Shown here piece by piece: positions 29,402-41,357 of a DNA stretch of 64,000 nt (within the stretch, counting starts at the first letter, position 1; every line of letters begins with the position of its first letter). The DNA is from Dipteris shenzhenensis (taxonomy: Eukaryota > Polypodiophyta > Polypodiopsida > Gleicheniales). The DNA lies in the NCBI GenBank assembly GCA_047967505.1, contig CM106539.1; one strand, 5' to 3'. The notes beneath the pieces were generated by a model that made no database searches, was not told where the DNA came from, and saw only the letters and a list, made by a program, of their open reading frames with translations. Both the position numbers and the translations under genes were made by a program.

Positions 29402-32400
29402 GCTCAATCCCAATTCTTGCACACCAAGCAGATCTCTGAACTTGCGCAGCTTCTCTGTGCCCAATGCATTTGTGAATATGTCAGCTACCCGATCCTCTGT
29501 GCTGACATAAACTAGATCAATAAAACCTACTAGAACCTTCTCCCACACATAGTGATAATGCACCTCAATGTGCTTTGTTCTAGCATGATAGACTGGGTTA
29601 TTTCCCAAGTGTATAGTGCTCATGTTGTCACAATAAATGACAATTGGCCCATCTATAGACTGATGCATATCATAAAGTAGCTTATGCAACCAAGCTGCCT
29701 CACATGCAGCCATTGTTGCACCCCTGTACTCAACCTCTGTGCTTCACAAGGCAACTGTAGGCTGTTTCTTGCTGCTCCAAGTGACTGCAGCACTCCCAAA
29801 AGAGAACAGATATCCACTAGTAGATTGTCTATCAGAAATACTACCAGCCCAATCAGCATCAGTGTATCCATGCAACTGTATCTGAACCCCAGTCTCATAA
29901 AATAGTCCATACTGCAATGTGGACTTCACATACCTTAGTATGCATCTAACCACATTTAAATGCAGTTTCCTTGGAGCCTGCATAAACTGAACTACCAACC
30001 CAACAGCATAGCTCAAATATAGCCTCGCAGTAGTCATATAAATCAAACTTCCTACTATGCGTCTGTACATAGTAGGGTCTTCCAGAAACTCACATGCGTC
30101 TGCACTCAACTTCACATTTTGCTCCAAAGGAACTGAAATAGGCTTACATCCTATCATCCCATATTTGGACAGCATGTCCAATCCATACTGCCTCTGCAAG
30201 AGCCATATCCCACTTGTGGATCTAATCACCGCAATGCCCAAGAAGTAACGCAGCTCTCCCAAATCCTTCATCTCAAACTTCTGCTTCAATAGCATTTTCA
30301 CATGAAGGATATCTTCATCACTATCACCTGTGATGATCAAATCATCAACATAAATGACAAGTAGCATAATACCTTTCTCTGTTTTTCTCACATAAAGTGA
30401 GAAATCTGCCTTGGAAAGCTGAAAGCCAATAGTGACAAGATACTATCCTATCTTGTCAGACCATGCTCTGGGTGCTTTCTTCAAGCCATACAAGGCTTTC
30501 TTCAACCTGCAAACAAACTCAGGATGTGAACAACATGCACATAACCTGGTGGCTGCTCCATATAGACCTCTTCTTGCAAATCACCATGCAAGAAGACATT
30601 CTTTAAATCCATCTGATGTAAAGACCATCCCTTTGATGCAGCCATAGCAATGACTACTCTTACAGTTGCCATCCTTGCAACTGGACTGAACGTTTCTTCA
30701 TAATCAATGCCATATGTCTGTGCATACCCCTTGACAACAACTAATCTTCCAATGCCATATGTTTGTACATACCCCTTGACAACTAATCTTGCCTTGTATT
30801 TGCTCACAGGACCATCTACATTGTGCTTCATCTTATAAACCCACTTGCAGCCAATTGCATTCTTGTCTTTAGGGAAAGGCACCAATTCCCATGTAGCATT
30901 TGTTTGCAAGGCATCCATTTCTTCATCCATGGCTTTCTCCCATTTTTCTTTTCCCATGGCTTACTCAAAGGAAGTGGGTTCTGGTTCTTGTATCATTTTG
31001 ACCATATAGGCATAGTGAATGGCTATAAATCCATCATATTTCAACCTATCCATAGGATACTTAACTCTGGTAGACCTGTGCAAAATAGGCTCACTACCAG
31101 GTACTCTCAAAACGTCCCTTGTCTTCCTTACAATAGAAGGAATACCCAACACATTATTAAGGCTCTGTTCTGAGCCACTGGATTCACCGTCCACACAAGA
31201 GTGACCTGCATTCACATCAACCATGGGCTGATCTACTTTCTTTTTTCTTTTTCTTGATACTTGCATACCATTATCTGCATTGCTTTGAGGAGATTCTCCT
31301 GATCTCAATCTGCCTGTCCATGGCAAATTATGTGAGCCATTGCTAGAGGACACTACAGGTCCACTAATATTTTGTGATTGCTGCTGTGAATTCTATGCAG
31401 CGTCACCATTTTGTGCATCTACATCATCAATCACATTTACTGGTTTATACCAGCTGCTCATCTCATCAAAAACAACATCTCTGCTCACTGAAACGTACGA
31501 GCAGAAGGGTTATAGCATCTATACCCTTTCTACTATAGAGAATAACCAATAAAGATGCACTTCTTAGCTTTTGGATCCAACTTGGATCTCAACTCATCTA
31601 GCGCATGAACATAGGCAATGCAACCAAAAACTTTCAAATGAGAAATATGTGGCTTCCTACCAGATACCTCTCCTCTAGTGTCATGCCATGTCTTGCTGAA
31701 GTGGGAGTCCTGTTCATTATGTAGACTGCTATAGCAATTGCTTCAGCCCATAATAATCTGGCAGGTCTTTTTCGTTGAGCATGGCATGAGATACCTCTCC
31801 AATATGCATGTTTTTCCTTTCTGTAAGTCCATTTTGCTGTGGGGTATGACTGCATGAATATTGCTGCTTTATGCCATGTTCTTGTAAGAACCTTGCAAAC
31901 TCATTTGAGAGGTACTCTCCCCCTCCATCTGACCTTAGGCATTTTATTTGCAGGCCTGTTTCTTTTCCAACCATAGCTTTAAAAGCTTTGAAATGCCCAA
32001 ACACTTCACTTTTCTTTTTCATAAAATACACCCAAACTTTTCTGTTGTAGTCATCAATAAAAGTGATAAAATAATGACAGCCTCCAATAGACACAGCTTT
32101 AGTAGTCCAGACATCAAAGTGGATTAATTTCAATGGCCTCTTACTCTCTTGAACATGTCTAGGAAATGGTTTCCTTGCTTGTTTTCCAAATTGACATGCT
32201 TCACATACCTTGTGCATTTATGCAACCTTGAACTTAGGCAATCCTGCAACAATATTATGGGTGTGCATTAATTTAAGTCACTGTACATTAATATGACCAA
32301 TGCGTTTATGCTAGATATCAATATCTGCAACTACACCGGTCCAATGTGCAAACATTGTTGCACTCACTTCAGGCACGTCCGCATCCAACGTAAACATCCT

Positions 32401-33737
32401 GCCCTTCTTCTTTCCTTTTGCTATCAAGTGACCTTTATTTTTTATGTCCTCAACAAAACATCCATGAGGATTAAATATGACCTGCAAGCCCTGCTCAACC
32501 ATTTGACCAATAGAAGCCAAGTTCTTGGTGATATTCGGGACATGAAATACATCGGACAGGTATTTTTTTTTCCCATCCTGCATAGACAAAGGAACTTTAC
32601 CAATCCGCACAATAGGATGTGCAGTATCATCACCAGTCTCCACAAATCCTGGTCTTTCCATTTTCCTTGCATCCTGCATCCATTCTGGATGACCTATCAT
32701 GTGGTTTGATGCACCTGAGTCAACTTACCACACATCATTGCTTTTTTCTACACTTGTCACAGAATTGGTCATGTGCTGCACCATAAACAAATGCTCATTT
32801 ATGTCATCACCCTGTCTACTAGAGGATGCATAATTGCTTAGCTGCAATTGTCCATTCATGATTTCATTCTGCTTTTTATAGCAGTCTTTAGCCATATGAC
32901 CCATTTTACCATAGTAGTAGCATTCAAAATTGTTGTTTGCATTTTGGCCTCTCTGCCATCCACCACGACCTCTTTGGCTCCCGCTGCCTCTAAGGTTACC
33001 ACGTCCTCCTCCATGTGATTGGTTTTCTTGAATTTGCTGCATATTTTGATTTCTACCACGGCCTCCAGATCAGCCTACTCTACCTCTACCTCTACCTCTT
33101 CCAACATTTGAGTAGAAGATATCTTCTTTTGAAGTTCCTCCTGAAGAAGATGCACCACCATTTCTCTACTCTTCAGAAATTAGAAGAGCACTCAACTCCT
33201 CAAAATCAGGAAATTTTTCACGAACGACAATGGATGTCCGGAATTGTGCATAATCCTTTCCTAGACCTTCAAGGTCATGAAACTAAATCATCATCTTCCA
33301 CTGGCGACCCAATGGAAGCAAGTGCATCTGTAATCTTCTTCACCTTCATGTGGTACTCATTGATGCTCATGCTTTCTCTCTGCACATTATGCAACTCCTG
33401 CTTGAGCTGCATTTTCTTGGCTTGCGTATATTGTGCTGTACATTTTTGTCAATGTATCCCATGCCTCCTTCGGTGTGCTTGCATCCTGAATATGCACAAT
33501 CATAGAATCTAAAATACTGATAGACAGCCAATACATAACTTTTTTTCCTCTCTCATGTCAGCCTTTAAATGCGTGCAACTCCTATTGATTAGGAATAACT
33601 AGTTCTTGTTCAGCTCCAGTAATGAACTCCCAATAGCCTTTTCCCTTAAGGAAATTCGTCATTCTAAACTTCCATGTTGGGAAGTTGTTCTTGTCGAGCT
33701 TTTCAGTGACTATATCTAAAAGAGCATCAGACGCCAT
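29402..33737 (-). pseudogene. Copia copy C gag-pol, nearly full length
   Basis: The most complete copy of this family. On the minus strand from ATG 33735-33737: gag (to about 33050); a zinc knuckle in which CYYC reads CYYY; protease (VDSGAS near 32715); integrase (32217-31640, with HFDVW, SDGGGEYLS and PQQNG); reverse transcriptase (about 30960-29950, YVDDL at 30338-30352); RNase H (to about 29420). It is broken by several stops and frameshifts, for example near 33300, 32730 and 31630. A 45-bp in-frame duplication (30706-30790) repeats VVKGY.QTYGI inside reverse transcriptase. It is defective as it stands. Confidence 0.92.
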
Positions 33738-34022
33738 TACAGAACACTACAAAAATATTCTGTCACTGCAAAAAACACAACCTTTGCCTCACAAGGGCAA
33801 TTCTACAAAACTGACGAAAGTGGTATTTGACCACACAGTCACTTCCTAGTGACGATTTTGCATGAACGGAAATAAGAACGATTCTATCACTCCTAATATC
33901 TCTGTGCATAGGGATACGATGCAATTTCTACGACAACTTTTTACCGACCTGCAGAATAGTGGTCGCACAGCAAAAAAAGTGCACTTTCCTAAGTGCCTGC
34001 GGAAAACCTTCGCCACCAAAAC

Positions 34023-34285
34023 GGGCCCCGAATCGGCCTCGAATACACATACACAAAAGAGGAATACACACAAAGGGGGAGGCTGAAACCAATTTTCTTC
34101 TTCTTAGTTATGAAAGCCAACAGAACTCTCTCTTAGTACAAAAGGAATAGATGAACCCTATATGTGGGTCTCAAACCAAACTCATCTAACTAAGGTGGCA
34201 TACTAACTGAGCCACTAACTGGAGTACATAAAGATAGCTGTCATCCAGCTATTATTCATGGGTGGTGTACCAACCGCATCTGCGA
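34023..34285 (-). mobile_element. Truncated 5' LTR of copia copy C
   Basis: Only the inner two thirds of the LTR remain. Its 3' end, the primer site and part of the leader are deleted at about 34022, and about 100 bp of its 5' end are missing beyond 34285. It otherwise matches 29031-29390. The far flank is unrelated to the gypsy sequence at 29030, so no target duplication survives. Confidence 0.85.
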
Positions 34286-35175
34286 CAAGATACCAAACAC
34301 AACATGCCATCACCAACAAATGAAAGGCAAACATCAACTTTAGGCCTATCAATTAACAAAAGTCAAAGCAAAGATTGGAGAGTAGAACCACGAGAACCTA
34401 CCTTGGAAAAGGTAGAACCACAAGAACGTTCTCACAAGGACAAGGTAAAAGTGCCAATAAAGGAGGATCACACACCACAAATATCCTCTACCTCTTATCG
34501 GGTATTTACACAAGAAGGTGTCTCAAAAAACGAGACAGTAACATAAGAACCTACTCAACCACCAGTCTACCAAAATGCCTTGAATTCACTGCATCGTATT
34601 CAAGGAAAATGGTAGTTACACAAGAACCTGTCTCAAAAAAAGAGATAGCAACATAAGAACCTTCCATGAAAAGAGGGGATCTACTTTGTGAGCTACACAA
34701 GAACCTTCCTTAATACAAAATTTAACATCAAGATTCGTGACAGCTACACATGTCACACCAACCATGCCAGACACAATGGAAGTCACACAAGAACCTTCCA
34801 ATGAATATGATGAATAATTTTCACTAGCAACTTTCTCAAAAGAAACTTGGGCCCAATAAAAATAAAAGATCTCCGAGACATTGCGATCCTACTTCCATTT
34901 GATACATAGAACATATATCACTTTATTACGGTGAGTATCATAGAAGTGGTACATGTGGGAGATCGCAATGTTCAATGGTGGAACACTAGCAACAACTACA
35001 CCTCGACACTAGATCCACAAGAACCTACTTCTAAAAATGGAGTAGCTCCACAAGAACCTATTGCGATGAAAGATATCAAAGGACTTCAAGCAATGTTATT
35101 GCCAACGGGAAGACAACTACCTGCCAACAAGATCTCCATGGATGTCTCAGTGACACTTCTTCCCAGTGATTAGTA
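34286..35175 (+). pseudogene. Degenerate peptide-repeat region (TQEP repeats)
   Basis: The words (a/c)cacaagaacct or acataagaacct recur at least ten times between 34385 and 35060. In frame they give TQEPVSKKEIAT-[stop]-EPS and TQEGVSKNETVT-[stop]-EPT, so a ~37-residue unit was once repeated. In both, the stop is TAA within acaTAAgaa, matching acaCAAgaa (Gln) in other copies. The frame shifts between segments and then runs open from 34931 (DPQEPTSKNGVAPQEP) to TAG at 35171. It is probably a dead, fast-evolving repeat protein; no family recognised. Confidence 0.4.
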
Positions 35176-38100
35176 GACTAATATGAGTACCCAAATAGTG
35201 ATATAATTCATATTCTTCATGGTGATCTAAAAGGTGATGTCCTTCCTAGGTGCAAGTCACAATTGGTCAATGGGTCACACACTGTCATGTTAATCCACTC
35301 ATAGGAACTATGGCCATTTAGGTGAATAGGAACTCAGTTCCAAGTGAAGATCTAGGTGTGTCCCTAGAGAATCAATAAGATTTAACATGTGGGAGTCCTT
35401 CCTCTCTACTAGCAGTCAGTCCTCTTTAGGTCCTCAGCATCAGTAAACTCCGCAACAAATCACATCTACATTAATCCAAGGGCTCCTTGGTGGAGAATAT
35501 AAGCTACAAACACTTTGGAAAGTCGGTACACCACTGAGCATCAGCAACAACAAATCCCATCAGTAGAGCCTAAGTTAGCAGGGTCTTGAATTTGAGTTCA
35601 CACATGGAACAACAAGTGGTTCTCCACAAGTAGATCTAGAGGATGCATTCAACTGCAGGGTGAAGGTGATGACACCAATATGGTTTTGGATGAGTTTCTT
35701 GTGACCCTGAAAGATTTTTTCCACATTTTTATTTGTCCACAATGAAGAGAAGGGTTTACTAACACTGGTACATTTTGATAAGTTAATGGTACATAGATGG
35801 AACACAGTACCCAACCTTTTTTATAAAACACAGATAGTAGTGGGAAGTGTACAAAAAGGAGATAAAGTAATGACTAAAGATGGCTTAGGATCTTGCCTGT
35901 CGCAAGGCTACATAAAATACTGATACGTGATATATTTTCTAAGCTCCCACAATGTAGAAGTATACGCAGAGATAATGAGATGGGAGCTTGAGCTCACCGA
36001 AAAGCTCAAGGTTCTAACTGCGGGTAGAGGGTGCAATACTAGCCTATTTTCCCTATCAATGGAAATGTCTATTAAGTGTTTTGGCAATGATATATCGCAT
36101 GGCGGTTACCCTCCTCACGAGCTCATGGTTAATTCATTGCTACAGCTGTAGATTATTTTGTGAAGACTTGCTAGATACGTCCACTGAGAGCTCAAGGCAA
36201 ACTAGAGAATTGGAGAAGCTTATGGACAAGCTTCTGCCCTGATAATTTTGGACAAATGAGGCTCTGAGTTCTTGCATTATTTACCTCAGAGAGCTTAGTG
36301 CATGGGAGAAAATCATGTCACAACCCTCATGACTTACTATGAGAAATTGAGTCAAACACTAGTTATCACGATGACACATGCACTGCGTTGAAACAGAGTA
36401 CCATATGCTAGTCAGAAGTTCCATATACTAGTTAGGAGTTATGTCTCTTTAGAGCTTTTTACATCATCCACCTTATGGCCTTCATAGCCTTTATATTATG
36501 ATTATGTGAGCTCTTAGAATAATGGAAAATATGTATGGGCCCCCTTTATAACATTGTGTATATGGAAGTATATGAGCTCTTAGAATATATATATATATAA
36601 CAAAGGCGAGCAGAGATGCACTTATGCATACTGAACTATAGGGTCTTATTTTCTTCAATTAGGTTGTCTTTTATTAACATAGACAGTAGCTATATTTTGA
36701 AGTTTTTGACATATTATGCTCTTCTTAGATTTCTTTGGGGGATTTTTCAGAGTTCTTCGGAGACTTTCATGCTAGATGGTAAGAGTATCATGCAAGGATT
36801 TGTGTCCATATCATGCAGGGATTTGCACCCGTAGGGGTACACATTTCATAACGTAAAATTTAATATAGTTTATACTTTGAGGAGATTATGCTTACCAAAC
36901 TTTTTTACAACAAGAAATTTGATACACTCTTTACTTAATCACTATTTTAGAGAGGATTCTTCTAGAAAAACATCCTTTTATGATGTTCCCTTTGGAGATA
37001 CTATTGTTACTATGTTATGTGGATAGGGATGAGTTTCTATGGATGTTTATGGTACCCAAGGATGTCTCTTCATACCGTCCTCGTAGTTTTTTGCAAAACT
37101 ACCTTTGGAATTTGTGGTCCCAAGGTCAAGGAGGCATTAAACCTAAATTGTGGTATTTGTGATGCAGAGATTAGTCAAGACATATTATTCTTGGTTTTGA
37201 ATTCATTATAACACTCCTTAGTGGGATGATCCTTTCTAGTTATGAATGGATTGACCCTGATGATACAGGAATTGCACACCCTTTTAAGATTTTATCTTGC
37301 AGATTTATGGGCATGGCTTACTTTGAAATGGAAACTGAAGGGTACTTCCCATTGTTATAATTTTGATGAATGCATAAATTTAATTATGATACTGGTAATT
37401 GGAAAATGCCAACAGGAATTCAAGAAAAGGTATAAGTATACGGAGGATATATCTGGATTTTTCGACCTTGGGAATTCCCTTGGACTTGGTTGGAACTCCC
37501 ATGCTTATGGTTTATTTGAGATTCCCACTTATTGCTTGGATTTCATTAACATTTTATATACATTTCTTCATATCTTTTATTGCCCACCTCTGATTACTAT
37601 TGAGTAGTAAAATGCGAGGATTTGATTATGCTAATCTAGATCGAGTGACACGGATAACAACTGTGTGCCGGCATTGAAGCCTGCAGTCCCAAAATTCATA
37701 GTGTACATGTTCTAACATGCTATGTTTGTGGAAGGATGCAGGTGAGTCGGCATACCTCTCCATCAGGTTTGCATTAGAGAATCTAAGGCATGAAGACACC
37801 GTGTTGGCAACTTTGAGGAACACTCTACAATCAATTTTCTCCAAGTATTGCTAAATATAATTGAACTTTCTATTGGAGACTATTCATCAGTATCATTGTA
37901 CTTTTTGCAATGTACTGACATATATGTGAGTATAATAATTGACTTCCACTTTGACACCTTGTTAAGAGGAATGGTTCTCACTTATGTGGTATTGAGAGGT
38001 TGGTTATTAATTGACTACTCTCACTAGTTGTTTGGAAAGGGCAATAGTAGATGTTTGAAATTGATTTACTCTGATATTGAAAACTGGTCTAGTAGTATAG

Positions 38101-38379
38101 TAGGATAGAGGTTTAATAGGTCAAAACACACACAAAATTTTGGTCTATCTCATGATAATTACAAAAAAGGCTTCCCATATGGCTAGGAGCAAAGAGGTGG
38201 ACCTAGAGTCATCAATGCAACCGTATGATGCTACCACCTATGAAAGCTTAATTTTAATATATGTGCACACTTTCGAATATGGAACATGCAATTTTAAAAA
38301 GCTAAAATAACATAATATACTCATCTACTCATGCATTGGTCTATGTAGCTCAATTCATATGAGGGAAAAGAGATGAAAG
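35176..38379. other. No recognisable gene
   Basis: AT-rich, with many short frames. The longest is 37242-37607 on plus (121 codons, aromatic and Leu-rich, unknown). A short (AT)n lies at about 36586-36599. Small coding-like pieces such as GLEFEFTHGTTSGSPQVDLEDAF near 35590 hint at old coding sequence, but I cannot assemble or identify it. Confidence 0.4.
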
Positions 38380-38906
38380 TGTTGAGGATTCATCTCAATA
38401 TCATGTGATCATATCTTCATAGCACCAACACAAAAGAGTGCTAAAAAGGAAAGGCTTGGAAACCCTAACCCTAAAGGAGTTTGTATACATTCATTATTTT
38501 CAACTAAATCTAATGTATAGTTAGTCATTTGTGGTGTGCTCTATAACTATGCCCGATCTCCTCATCTCCACTCTTCTCAGGGATGTTTTTATCGAAGCCA
38601 TGATTTTATATTAATATAAAATCTTGGCGAAAGTTTTCAAAATAATTTTTTTAGTTTCAAAAAATTAGTAGAATGCAGTACTTTTTTATATTTTTTCTTT
38701 TGAATTTTGAAGGAAAAAATGTAAATCCTCGTGAGAATGTAATTTTTTTTGCATAAAAGTTTCAAATTCTGGCGAATGTTTCAAACATTTATTTTTATTA
38801 GGGCATACAAACTTTAGATGCCAATATAAAAGTTTAGCTTCTTTAACGAAACTAACTTGAAAAATTCATCCATGACTCTTCTCCTCTCCCCTCTCCATTT
38901 TGTTCA
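38380..38906 (+). mobile_element. 5' LTR of copia element E, with MITE inside
   Basis: Starts TGTTGAGGATTCATCTC and ends TTTGTTCA before the primer site TGGTATTAGAGCTC. It matches the 3' LTR at 44831-45088. The 297-bp MITE and its 8-bp target duplication lie within it, so the original LTR was about 222 bp. It contains ccctaaccctaaa, a telomere-like word that belongs to the LTR. Confidence 0.88.
38578..38874. mobile_element. Non-autonomous hAT-like MITE, copy 2
   Basis: 297 bp with the same ends and interior as copy 1 at 1868-2163 (clearly related along the full length, with scattered differences). A perfect 8-bp target duplication actcttct flanks it (38570-38577 and 38875-38882). The 3' LTR of element E is uninterrupted at the matching site, so the MITE landed after E integrated. 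Confidence 0.9.
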
Positions 38907-38920
38907 TGGTATTAGAGCTC
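38907..38920 (+). other. Primer-binding site of copia element E
   Basis: TGGTATTAGAGCTC, one mismatch from the usual initiator Met-tRNA complement, directly after the 5' LTR. Confidence 0.85.
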
Positions 38921-41357
38921 AGGGTTTTGCCTTCTGCTGAGGCACCATTCTTGTGAGAGATTGATTTGAGAGATTGAGTTCTCATTCCGTTATGAGAGAT
39001 TTCTTCTCATTGCATTGAGAGAAATTTTTTTATTTCTTTTGCATCTAAGTGGGAGAGAACATATTTCTGCTCATTCTTCTTGTCTAAGAGAGAGATCGAG
39101 AGGTATTCCACTTTGAGAGAGAGAGAGATTAATCTTTGACTACTTGCAGTGTGAGTTCATGAGATTCTAAGGGTTTGATAGGGAGACTCTACTCAGACAA
39201 CAAGTAGCTAAGCATACTCTCATCTCACTATCAAACAACAACCCCCTTCGACTACATACAAGGTGGAAGGACAGAATCTACTATGATGCCCAAGATCATC
39301 GAGTACATCAACAATTAGCTAGAGGCGACTATGAGGCACACAACTTCAACTACAAGCATCATGGTTGACTATAACTATAGACAGCCCTAAAGCAAACACA
39401 AGGTGACTAAAGAGCAGCATGACTCTACAACTGTGACTCCTATTTGCAAGCGGCCAAAGCAACCAACGGCTAGCCAGTAAGCACTAAGCAAGTGACTCCA
39501 CACAATAACCCATGCAAGCACCGAGCTAGCAGACGGAGTTGCATGAAGTAGATATACCAAAAAGCCAATGAGCAAGTGCCATCATCAATTGCAGCATTCC
39601 AATGAATCCTCCATACCAACGACCAACACCATTGTAGCTTCATAGCCACAAATGATTCCCACGACTTGCCGAATCGAAGTGATAGATGATCAAAATGTAT
39701 GGCACCAAACAAGCAAAGGAACCAAAACGTAATCTAGCATCTACAAAGGCCTCCAATGATGAGACTGAGAACATGAGCTCCTTCAAGGATCACCCCACAA
39801 GCTTTGTTAGTGACCACCCTGCAAGCTCCTACAAGGATGCCCAACAACAAAAGAACAACAAGCTCATGCCCACCAGTGACACAATTAAACATATGCCTTC
39901 AACATCTTGATGCTACAATGTGCAACCACTAGCTTGACCCTCACTCTTCAGAGACACACAACCTCTAATGTTCACCTACACACAATAAATGAATTATAGA
40001 CTTCAAGTAAGGTGCCTCCATCACACTAGACAGCTACAGCAACCTGACCAAAAACCCATCTCATGATGCCCCAGCTGTAGATGGAATCTCATAGATCTTA
40101 ACGGAATCTCACAAATTTGATCTTCCACATCATCAACCTATCCACAAGGTTCAGGTTCCCACACACCACCAAGTGTTCATGTTTGTGACACATGGCACAC
40201 CTATCTACCACTTGTCACCTTATCCTACCACATAAGAAGGTTAGGCACGTTACCACATCACCACTTATCTATCTAGTCAGCTTGCCCCTACCACATCATC
40301 ATCCAAGTGGGCAGTACCACATTAGCTGGCCCTGGTTGACATGTCAGTAAACATATAAGAATCCATGTCATCAGGACACATCACCGTGCCATGTCAATGC
40401 CATCATATCAGCTACCACATCAGCATAGCCATTTCATCACTACCATGTCAACAGTGACTCATCATTGCCACATCATCAACCACGGACATGCCATGTCACC
40501 TACCACCTCATCTGTGCCATGTGGCATAGCCCCCTCCTAGGCGCAGTGTCCTCTCTGCATGTGCACATAGGTGCCACCTTAGCACAATGTTGTATAGGGA
40601 TACCTCTTGCCAGGCACACATTTTTCACTCTGCATGTGAATCCACTTGCCACATGATCACAGCGCCATTTCACCCTCCTCCCCCCCCACCTAGATGAAAC
40701 AGCATCTCTTGATCCAGAAAGAATTTGAGGGTGCTCCAAAAAGGAAAAATTCTTGAACTTTTGTCCTCTACGTGTCATCAAATCATACTCACATTTTGGA
40801 ACCTATATCTCAAAATTTTTATCCTCGACATCAAATCCACTTCTTATACACGTTTAAGCCTCTATCTTGACGCATCTGCAAGCCCTAAAAGGAACAAAAG
40901 GAAAAGGAATTATTTACATTTTTCATTGCTGAATGGTTGGTATAGCTCTATATAAGAGTAGACAACTCCAAAGAAGCAAATCAAATCCATGGAAAAAAAT
41001 TCCCGACTAGTTCCTACTCAAAGTTAGTCCCTTCGCTCACATGCGGTTTCACGTCATCACATGTCCTGCAGCACAACCACCTACACATAAATGAGTATAT
41101 TTCTCAGTTTTCAGAGGCATTGGAACTTTTTTCAGTGGGCAGATTGCATGCCTTCATTGTAAAGCCTTATTGACTATTTTTTCGGCATTTATGCCTCTAT
41201 TTGAGCCTTGTAAAGCATAATTGGCTATTTCCAACATCATTTTTCACACAAGCCTTGTAATAGATTGGAATAATATTGTAGTTCTATCTTCACTAGTATT
41301 TCACATTGCTATTGATTCAGACAGTGTGTCACATGCATTTAGAGTACTATTTTGCAC
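38921..41357 (+). other. Long leader of copia element E
   Basis: About 2.4 kb separate the primer site from gag, which is long for a copia leader. No domain is visible. Between 40140 and 40660 it is rich in CCACATCA and CCATGTCA words in imperfect tandem. The stretch 40720-40785 resembles 23885-23945 in the non-autonomous LTR element. It may be an extended leader or an older insertion. Confidence 0.6.

Noticed and set aside
37242-37607. 121-codon plus frame as a gene
   Set aside because: AT-rich, no domain, no start context or splice support. Other frames over the same span look equally plausible.
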